Below the pieces are notes generated by a model, which was not told the DNA's origin, did no database searches, and saw only the letters and a list, made by a program, of their open reading frames with translations. Both the position numbers and the translations under genes were made by a program. Of a stretch of 5,170 nt of DNA, positions 1 to 5,170 are shown piece by piece. This stretch comes from Anaerolineales bacterium. GTDB taxonomy: Bacteria; Chloroflexota; Anaerolineae; Anaerolineales; E44-bin32. Every line of letters starts with the position of its first letter. Position 1 is the first letter of the stretch. The stretch spans positions 1 through 5,170 of the forward strand of contig DAOWMX010000173.1 of NCBI GenBank assembly GCA_030642885.1, read 5' to 3'.

Positions 1-1
1 A

Positions 2-703
2 TCCGCGGACGAGGCAAAGGATGGCGAGGATCCCGCAGCAGCAGCGATCGGAACGGATGTTCCCGCTCCTTTATTGTTGGACAACGAAGATTTCTCCGAC
101 GACATCCCTGATATGCCGGATGATGTTCAAGCGTCAACCGATCAGGATGTTCTCGAGACAACCGATGAGATCGCTCCTGAGGAAGCTAAATCCGTACCAG
201 AGGCGGATTCACTCGACAATGGAAAAGACGAAGAGGAGCAAGCCGGCAAGCCAGACTTTGAGCCCCAAGCAGGTCCGCGGATATCCATCGCCACGCTCCT
301 TCGCGATGATGTGACCGGGCAGTTAATCGTGAAGGTCGGGGATACAGAGTATCACAACCCCGACGACCTCAGAGCGTCCGACGATTGGACCCGCGTTGAA
401 TTTGCCGCATCAGACCTCCAAACCTGGTTAATCAAAGATGCACCGAGTCAGCTTAGGGTTGAACGCGATACCGAACCTGTTGAACCGAAACCCGCGAGTA
501 TGATCGAACAAATAAATGTCATTCTCCAGGAGAAGATCGAATCTTCGGATTATTCTCATCTTGGCGTACGCCTGCTCGAGAGCCCCAGCGGAGCTGCACG
601 CGTCCTAATCGGTGTGCAGAGCTATGATCTCGCCGAGGTTCCGGATGAGGATATCAGACAGCTTATCCAGGAGGCGGTTGCCATCTGGGAGGCGAATCAG
701 TAA
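2..703 (+). CDS. Unrecognised acidic protein, 5' partial
   Basis: The reading frame is open from the first full codon at position 2 to the TAA at 701-703, giving 233 visible residues. The start lies outside the window. A TTG at 74 could be read as a start, but the 24 codons before it continue the same Asp/Glu/Ala/Pro-rich composition, so I treat it as internal. Residues 1-91 are strongly acidic and low in complexity, probably a disordered linker. Residues about 93-147 look folded (a beta segment near ISIATLLRDD, a VGDTEY turn, then a helix with DDWTRVEF and DLQTWL). A short Pro/Glu linker follows. Residues about 166-233 form a second compact unit, starting MIEQINVILQEK and ending in a helix near AVAIWE. 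No signal peptide, membrane segment or catalytic motif is visible. I recall similar uncharacterised C-terminal segments in Chloroflexota proteins but cannot name a family. It converges on the hydrolase gene with a 5-base gap. Confidence 0.82.
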   Translation, partial: SADEAKDGEDPAAAAIGTDVPAPLLLDNEDFSDDIPDMPDDVQASTDQDVLETTDEIAPEEAKSVPEADSLDNGKDEEEQAGKPDFEPQAGPRISIATLLRDDVTGQLIVKVGDTEYHNPDDLRASDDWTRVEFAASDLQTWLIKDAPSQLRVERDTEPVEPKPASMIEQINVILQEKIESSDYSHLGVRLLESPSGAARVLIGVQSYDLAEVPDEDIRQLIQEAVAIWEANQ

Positions 704-708
704 AAACA

Positions 709-1557
709 TCAATCCAGATAAATCGGTGTGAGGCGCTTTCGCCCGTCTTCTTCGACAAGACGGGCGATTGTTATTTGAGGGTCGTGCTGGAAGAAAAGCC
801 AGGCTTCATTTTTCAATGCCCAACGCTGCCAGCGCTGTTTCGTGCGAATATTCTCCAAGGGGTAGACATCGTAGGCAGTGAGCCACGAAGTGCGCGCCAT
901 TTGTACGCCGTAGGAGGCCATATCCGCCACAAAGAGCCCGCGCCAATCACCATCCTGCAAGAGGACGGATTGATGGCCGCGAGTATGCCCGGGAGTCATA
1001 ACACATTGAACCCCTTCCGTCACCCTGGTGTCGCCGTGAAGAAGTTTAAGCCGCCCCTGCGTGAGAAGAGGTGTAAAATTTTGCTCAAAGTAAGTCCCCC
1101 GGGTTCGTGCATCGGGGTGATTTGCTTCCGCCCATTCCATCCGCTGCACCCAATATTCCGCCCGTGGGAACACTGGTCGCATTTCTCCATCGATCAGCTC
1201 GGTATTCCCGGCGCAGTGGTCTGCATGCAAATGAGTATTAATCACGATATCAACATCATCTGGTGCCACGCCTAAAGAAGCGAGATTCCCAATAAGCCCG
1301 CCCCCCTCTCTCTCCAACCCCCATTGCAATGCAGCATCTTCCGAGAGCTTATTTCCGAGCCCGGTGTCGATTAGAATAGTCTTTCCCCGCGAACGGACCA
1401 ACAAGCAGTTCAAGGCCATCGGAATCAAGTTTTCAGCGGATGGCGTTATATGGCGTTCAAAGAGATTACGAGGGACTAACCCAAAAGGACCGCCGGCATC
1501 TACCCAAACCGTACCATCGTGCAGGACTGCGATTTCAAGCTCACCAATCCTGTGCAT
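709..1557 (-). CDS. MBL-fold metallo-hydrolase
   Basis: This 282-residue protein is a metallo-beta-lactamase-fold hydrolase of the broad COG0491 type, probably cytoplasmic since no signal peptide is visible. All usual ligands for a two-metal site are present: the HxHxDH motif in THLHADH (H109, H111, D113, H114), H191 in TPGHTRGH, D212 in FVADMAS and H258 in FFQHDP. The N-terminal part carries the ILIDTGLGNK strand-turn (61-70) typical of the fold. Length and layout match single-domain members related to N-acyl-homoserine lactonases and methyl parathion hydrolase, but family resemblance does not fix the substrate, and I make no specific call. The ATG at 1557 is chosen because a strong GGAGGT lies 10 bases upstream. 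The gene starts 5 bases after the adenosine deaminase stop, so the two are almost certainly co-transcribed and probably translationally coupled. Its 3' end contains a hairpin that appears to terminate the opposing gene. Confidence 0.93.
   Translation of the reverse strand: MHRIGELEIAVLHDGTVWVDAGGPFGLVPRNLFERHITPSAENLIPMALNCLLVRSRGKTILIDTGLGNKLSEDAALQWGLEREGGGLIGNLASLGVAPDDVDIVINTHLHADHCAGNTELIDGEMRPVFPRAEYWVQRMEWAEANHPDARTRGTYFEQNFTPLLTQGRLKLLHGDTRVTEGVQCVMTPGHTRGHQSVLLQDGDWRGLFVADMASYGVQMARTSWLTAYDVYPLENIRTKQRWQRWALKNEAWLFFQHDPQITIARLVEEDGRKRLTPIYLD
739..777 (+). terminator. Probable Rho-independent terminator for the + strand gene
   Basis: An inverted repeat pairs 739-749 with 757-767 perfectly: an 11-bp, GC-rich stem (arms CGCCCGTCTT and AAGACGGGCG plus one closing T-A pair) around a 7-base loop. 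On the + strand it is followed by TTGTTATTTG, a T-rich though interrupted tail. It lies 36 bases past the stop of the + strand gene and inside the last codons of the opposing hydrolase gene. On the minus strand the bases after the hairpin are AAAGCGCC, with no T tract, so it should act in one direction only. Confidence 0.68.
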
Positions 1558-1562
1558 AGATC

Positions 1563-2606
1563 CTACGACCTCCAGAATAAACTGACGAACTCCGACTCTA
1601 ATTGACCAATCCCGTCGGGGTCGAGAAAGGCTGCTTGAGCCGCAGTTAAAACAAACCCCTTCAACGACTCTAAAGACAAGCCTAGATGGTCGACGGCGTG
1701 TTGATACTCGAGGGACAGTGTGGTGCCGAAGATTGATGGGTCATCCGTTGTCAGTACAGTTTGCAACCCCGCCTGTATCATCTGCGGCAATGGGTGTGCA
1801 TTAAGCGAGGGGATGACCCCGGTGAGATAATTGCTGTCTATGCTCACCTCAAATGGAATCCCTCTCTCGCGTGCCAGAGACACAACCTGCGGGTCATCCA
1901 GGATACGAATTCCATGTCCGATACGATCCGCCCCCAGCTCGAGAATTGCGTGACGCACGTTTTCCGCACCGGTCCACTCTCCAGCATGGATGGTCAGTCC
2001 AAGTTCGGCCTGTTTCGCGCTTGCCAATATCGACTGAAATGGCTGGGCGGGAAACTCGACCTCATCACCAGCAAGATCCAACCCCACAACTCCATCCTGG
2101 ATATGGTCCGATGCAATTCGAGCTGCTTCCTCGGCGATTTCGAGCGATTCGTGGCGGTTTATACTGATAATCAGCCCGACTTCAATCCCGTGAGCTGAAG
2201 CAGCTTCTGCAGCTGCATCTATCACCCAGCGCGTCACATCTTCCATATCAAAAACACCGGATTGTGCCAACGCGGCCGGGGTGAAACGCAATTCGAGATA
2301 GCGCACTTGGTCTCGTGCAGCGTCCTCAATAGCCTCAACCGTGATCCGCTGAATGATTTCCGGTGAACGGAAGAACAGGCGGATATTCGTAAATTTTGAA
2401 AGGAAATGCTCGGGGTCTTTTGGGTCCCCATCGACGACCTGTACGAGCCTTCGTAGAGATTCAATGTCTTTCGGAAGCGGCAGGGAGGCCTCGCGTACAA
2501 TCTCGACCATCGTCTCGAGGCGCACGGATCCCTCGAGATGACGATGGAGGTCAACCTTTGGCAGTTCCAGTACCCGCTTATCAATTATTGCGGAATGATC
2601 CTTCAA
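1563..2606 (-). CDS. add: Adenosine deaminase
   Basis: The product hydrolyses adenosine (and normally deoxyadenosine) to inosine plus ammonia in purine salvage, as a zinc-dependent cytoplasmic amidohydrolase. With the TTG at 2606 as start it has 347 residues, normal for the family. Visible signatures are the zinc ligands H21 and H23 in DLHRHLEG, the substrate-binding LDLAGDE segment (about 176-182), H207 and catalytic E210 in TIHAGE, H231 in RIGHG, and D288/D289 in LTTDDPSIFGTTLS. The segment that usually reads CPxSN or CPxSS is SIDSN here (255-259), so the common Cys-Pro is replaced. The frame is also open upstream, and a TTG at 2684 would add 26 residues. I prefer 2606 because AAGGA lies 6 bases before it, no such site precedes 2684, and the LPKVDLHRHLEG core normally sits near the N terminus. 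Related aminodeoxyfutalosine or adenine deaminases share the fold, so the exact substrate is an inference. Confidence 0.92.
   Translation of the reverse strand: MKDHSAIIDKRVLELPKVDLHRHLEGSVRLETMVEIVREASLPLPKDIESLRRLVQVVDGDPKDPEHFLSKFTNIRLFFRSPEIIQRITVEAIEDAARDQVRYLELRFTPAALAQSGVFDMEDVTRWVIDAAAEAASAHGIEVGLIISINRHESLEIAEEAARIASDHIQDGVVGLDLAGDEVEFPAQPFQSILASAKQAELGLTIHAGEWTGAENVRHAILELGADRIGHGIRILDDPQVVSLARERGIPFEVSIDSNYLTGVIPSLNAHPLPQMIQAGLQTVLTTDDPSIFGTTLSLEYQHAVDHLGLSLESLKGFVLTAAQAAFLDPDGIGQLESEFVSLFWRS
1568..1573 (-). promoter_or_regulatory. Ribosome binding site of the MBL-fold hydrolase
   Basis: On the minus strand GGAGGT lies 10 bases before the ATG at 1557. The site falls inside the last codons of the adenosine deaminase gene, whose TAG occupies 1563-1565. 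A ribosome finishing that gene would sit on this site, which favours coupled translation. Confidence 0.8.
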
Positions 2607-2730
2607 CTGGCTTCCTTGCCCACCCGGGAATAGTGCAGTTATTGAGACGTCACCTGGAAATATCTTATCTGCAGCGACCGGCAAGGCGAGTGTGCTAGCG
2701 CCGGGGTCGGTCGGTAATCTGGCTTAAGGA
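2607..2730 (-). other. secA-add intergenic spacer
   Basis: There are 124 bases between the secA stop and the preferred add start. I see no hairpin followed by a T run on the minus strand, so nothing shows that transcription ends after secA. A convincing -35/-10 pair is also absent. The only inverted pairing noticed is a 6-bp CGACCG/CGGTCG match with a long loop and no T tail. The add frame happens to stay open back to a TAA at 2724-2726. Confidence 0.5.
2613..2617 (-). promoter_or_regulatory. Ribosome binding site that decides the add start
   Basis: On the minus strand AAGGA (within AAGGAAG) is followed by 6 bases and then the TTG at 2606. The alternative in-frame TTG at 2684 has no purine-rich site in front of it. 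No ATG or GTG is available in frame between the upstream stop (2724-2726) and the conserved core. Confidence 0.6.
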
Positions 2731-5170
2731 CTACTTCCGTTTGCGCTTCCGTTTGCGCTTCTTGCCCGGCTTCTTTGGTGCGCTATCGGGCTTGTCATCA
2801 TCGGCTATCGGCCCCCTGGGAGCAGGCGCCTGCTTTGCAGCAGTTGAAGAGCTCGGTGTGGTTCGCAACCGGAACATATGGGTGACAACACCCGCCCGAA
2901 TGGAATCAAGGAGTACGTTAAAGAGGTCAAATGCCCGGCTTTTATACTGCACGAGCGGATCGCGTTGACCATAGGCCTCTAAGCCGATAGATGTCCTGAG
3001 CGCTTCCATCTCTGTGAGGTAATCCACCCACTCTCGATCGCCGACGGAAAGGAAAAGTTCTCTGTGGGCACGTGCTAACGCCTGGCTTCCCAATACATTG
3101 GAGATCGTCTCGCGTGCATCCGCGGATAAGGATGAAAGTGGACCTTGCCCGGCGTATTGGTCGAAGACTTCCTGCCCCAGTGCAGTTCGTAATTGATCCT
3201 GGGACCGCGCTTCCAATTGATCCAACTTCGATCCAGCAAGCCGTGAGAATGCTGCGTTCCCAAGCAGTTTTTTCAAGGACTCTTGAGCGCCTTCAAGATG
3301 CCGCACAACCTGTTCTGTGAGCTCTTCTGGATCGCGGTCCGAGATGAGATTAGCAGCATACAATGGATAGGTTAGGCGGGCGACCTTAACTGATTGGCGC
3401 TGGTGTGTTTTCCGATCAAAAAAGCTGCGTTGACCATAGCTCATCTGGATCAGAAAACGGATTCTTTCCCTCCGATCGAGCGTTGAATTTTCCCGTAGGG
3501 CATTTTGCAAATCTGTCTCTATTTCACCCAAGATCCGCTCTGAACGAGCTTCCCATACGCTCTCTATCGCGTTTCGCAGATCTTCTGATGCTTGATCCCA
3601 ATCGATGGATGCTGAGACGCTTGGCTGTAGATTCAAGCTTTCCCCAATCCTGCGTTCAACCGCCTGAATCAAACCAGCCCAGATGCGTAAGCCGAAACTG
3701 GCCTCTACCATCTCCCGGATTCGGCGCTGGAAACTTTGCGGATCTTCGCGCACCTGCTGTAAAGTTTTATCATCCATCTGGATGCGTAAACCTGCCGCTT
3801 GCTCGACCGCCTCCAGCAAAGCGCGAGGGTCGATGGCTCTCCCCTCTTCTTCGGCTTCATAAATCGCAGCATCGACTGCCATCTCTGCGAATTCGACACG
3901 CTGCTCAACCTGGTCATCCAGACGCTCGAGGGCATGAGTCAACTGCTCATCAACGGCTTGCTGCAAGTGAACTTTATTCGCGTCTAACGATCCTCGAGCG
4001 ATTTCCAGGAAACTCTGTTTCAATTCATCCACTTGGGAGAATCCTTCTAATGGAGCGAGGAGCTCGCTCAACATGAAGGATGGATAGGGTTCATCGTTCT
4101 CAAGCCCGATTGTCGGTTGAGTCTCCTCAAGCCAGGCAAGCAGCTTCCAGGGTCCCTCGGGATCTGCAAACGCTGTTTGGACATGCTCTTCAACCTCAGT
4201 GCGCAGCATCGAGGCGATATCATCGCTTAAACTGTCCTTCGTGAAGACCCGGTTGCGTTGATTGTAGAAAACTTCGCGCTGTTGATTGAGTACGTCATCA
4301 TAATCGAGAAGGTGCTTTCGGGTGTCAAAATTCGCACCCTCAACCCGCGTTTGAGCTTGTTCGATCGTTCGGTTCACAATTTTATGAGCGATCGGAACCG
4401 CATCATCGATATTGAAGCGCTGCATGAGTTTCGCCACTTGTTCGCCGCCGAAAAGGCGCATTAACTCGTCCCCCAGGGAGAGGAAGAACTGCGAAGAGCC
4501 TGGGTCACCCTGCCGACCTGCACGACCGCGCAGCTGGTTGTCGATGCGCCGTGATTCGTGCCGCTCTGAACCAATCACATGCAGACCGCCTACATCCCAC
4601 ACACGCTCGCTGTCCTCTATGAAGCGTTTCAGCTGCTCAATTTCTGCTTCGTAGATTCCAATCGCCTCTTGATCCGCCTTCGCCAGGGCCTTGAGGCGCT
4701 CACCCAACCTCATGTTCTCAGGATCCTGAACCCCGATCCGCCGCAAAACACGATTCACCGCGGCAAGAATTTCCTCAGCGATCTCGCCGCCGAGCTTGAT
4801 GTCTACACCTCGCCCGGCCATGTTTGTAGCGATGGTCACCGCGCCTAAGGACCCTGCCCAAGCGATGATGGCTGACTCCTCATCATGCTTCTTGGCGTTC
4901 AAAACGTTATGTGGAACCCCACCCTTCAGCGCTTCAGTCAGCCTCTCGAGATCAGATGGAGCAAGATCTAAGATCTTCAATAGCCGCTCGAGATTCTCCT
5001 CGCGGGTGGGATTGAGCGAGATATCCAATTCACGAGCGAACGGACGCAGCGTGGGGGATTTAACCTCGGGAAGCGGTTGGTAGAGAGGTTTCAAAGCATC
5101 AACCCGCATACCGTCATCGGGTATATCATGCGCCTCCAAGTAAGCATCACGAAGGATCTGAACATTGGCC
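2731..5170 (-). CDS. secA: Preprotein translocase subunit SecA, 5' partial
   Basis: SecA is the ATPase that pushes unfolded preproteins through the SecYEG channel at the inner face of the cytoplasmic membrane. The frame is open to the right edge; 812 C-terminal residues are visible (numbered from 5169) and the DEAD-motor start is missing. An internal TTG at 5139 is not the real start. In order: a segment ending GVPHNVLNAKKH (about 84-95); helicase motif V, GAVTIATNMAGRGVDI (109-124); an insertion (about 129-192); motif VI, RRIDNQLRGRAGRQGDPG (207-224), with the ATP-sensing arginines; the helical scaffold around RKHLLDYDDVLNQQR (284-298); a very long wing region (about 330-700); the conserved LRTSIGLEAYGQRDPLVQYK (724-743); and a polar linker ending in a Lys/Arg repeat. 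Scaffold to LRTSIGL spans about 440 residues, against roughly 165-170 in E. coli SecA by recall. No cysteine is visible, so the C-terminal zinc-binding motif is absent. It is the first gene of the minus-strand group. Confidence 0.97.
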   Translation of the reverse strand, partial: ANVQILRDAYLEAHDIPDDGMRVDALKPLYQPLPEVKSPTLRPFARELDISLNPTREENLERLLKILDLAPSDLERLTEALKGGVPHNVLNAKKHDEESAIIAWAGSLGAVTIATNMAGRGVDIKLGGEIAEEILAAVNRVLRRIGVQDPENMRLGERLKALAKADQEAIGIYEAEIEQLKRFIEDSERVWDVGGLHVIGSERHESRRIDNQLRGRAGRQGDPGSSQFFLSLGDELMRLFGGEQVAKLMQRFNIDDAVPIAHKIVNRTIEQAQTRVEGANFDTRKHLLDYDDVLNQQREVFYNQRNRVFTKDSLSDDIASMLRTEVEEHVQTAFADPEGPWKLLAWLEETQPTIGLENDEPYPSFMLSELLAPLEGFSQVDELKQSFLEIARGSLDANKVHLQQAVDEQLTHALERLDDQVEQRVEFAEMAVDAAIYEAEEEGRAIDPRALLEAVEQAAGLRIQMDDKTLQQVREDPQSFQRRIREMVEASFGLRIWAGLIQAVERRIGESLNLQPSVSASIDWDQASEDLRNAIESVWEARSERILGEIETDLQNALRENSTLDRRERIRFLIQMSYGQRSFFDRKTHQRQSVKVARLTYPLYAANLISDRDPEELTEQVVRHLEGAQESLKKLLGNAAFSRLAGSKLDQLEARSQDQLRTALGQEVFDQYAGQGPLSSLSADARETISNVLGSQALARAHRELFLSVGDREWVDYLTEMEALRTSIGLEAYGQRDPLVQYKSRAFDLFNVLLDSIRAGVVTHMFRLRTTPSSSTAAKQAPAPRGPIADDDKPDSAPKKPGKKRKRKRKRK
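2734..2757. repeat. 12-bp tandem repeat, two copies, encoding the SecA Lys/Arg tail
   Basis: The unit CTTCCGTTTGCG occurs twice in perfect tandem (2734-2745 and 2746-2757), with a partial third copy beginning CTTC. On the minus strand each unit encodes alternating Lys and Arg, producing the last residues of SecA directly before its stop. The unit length is a multiple of three, so gain or loss of copies would lengthen or shorten the tail without a frameshift. Confidence 0.85.

Noticed and set aside
74..703. TTG at 74 as the true start of the left-hand gene
   Set aside because: The frame is open back to the window edge with the same acidic composition, and no convincing ribosome binding site precedes 74.
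702..708. T5 run on the minus strand just after the hydrolase stop as a terminator
   Set aside because: No stable hairpin lies directly before it. The nearby strong stem is about 30 bases away and has its T-rich tail on the other strand.
775..1275. + strand open frame of 166 codons opposite the hydrolase gene
   Set aside because: The opposite strand carries a complete set of metal-binding motifs. The + frame starts inside the terminator tail and has no ribosome binding site or recognisable domain.
2650..2700. Possible promoter in front of add (TTGCCG with TAAGAT or GATATT on the minus strand)
   Set aside because: The spacing is only 11 to 14 bases, and no good -35 box lies 17 bases before TAAGAT.
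3405..4076. Long + strand open frame of 223 codons opposite secA
   Set aside because: It lies entirely within the conserved, continuous secA frame on the other strand and its translation resembles no protein I know. It is a shadow frame.
5137..5139. TTG at 5139 as the secA start
   Set aside because: The frame continues to the window edge, and the whole first part of the SecA motor (Walker A and DEAD-box motifs) would be missing. It is an internal Leu codon.

Overview
This window looks like chromosomal DNA from a bacterium of the phylum Chloroflexota, probably class Anaerolineae. The main clue is the SecA fragment. It combines a standard motor core with long extra segments of a kind I associate from memory with Anaerolineae SecA proteins. 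Coding density is very high, base composition is moderate, and there is no sign of mobile DNA, CRISPR or RNA genes. The taxonomic call is an inference from recalled family sequence, not a database result.

Layout from left to right. (1) A + strand gene enters from outside the window and ends at 703. It encodes an unrecognised protein with a long acidic, probably disordered front part and two small folded-looking segments. (2) A minus-strand group follows, read right to left: secA (5' end beyond the right edge, stop at 2731), then adenosine deaminase (most likely start at the TTG at 2606, stop at 1563), then a metallo-beta-lactamase-fold hydrolase (1557 to 709). The + gene and the hydrolase gene converge with only 5 bases between their stop codons. 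A strong hairpin with a T-rich tail lies inside the 3' end of the hydrolase gene and is oriented to terminate the + strand transcript.

How the genes may work together. SecA is the ATPase motor of the Sec protein-export pathway. Adenosine deaminase salvages purines (adenosine to inosine). The hydrolase is a binuclear-metal enzyme of unknown substrate. The last two genes are tightly coupled: the ribosome binding site of the hydrolase begins 2 bases beyond the adenosine deaminase stop, inside its last codons. The link to secA is looser, with a 124-base gap, and may reflect only shared transcription. No stretch of 300 bases or more lacks a gene.

I do not see a clearly new biological system here. 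The most unusual item is the SecA: about 270 extra residues in the helical-wing region, two further insertions in the second nucleotide-binding domain, no cysteine in the visible part, and a Lys/Arg repeat tail in place of the usual C-terminal zinc-binding motif.
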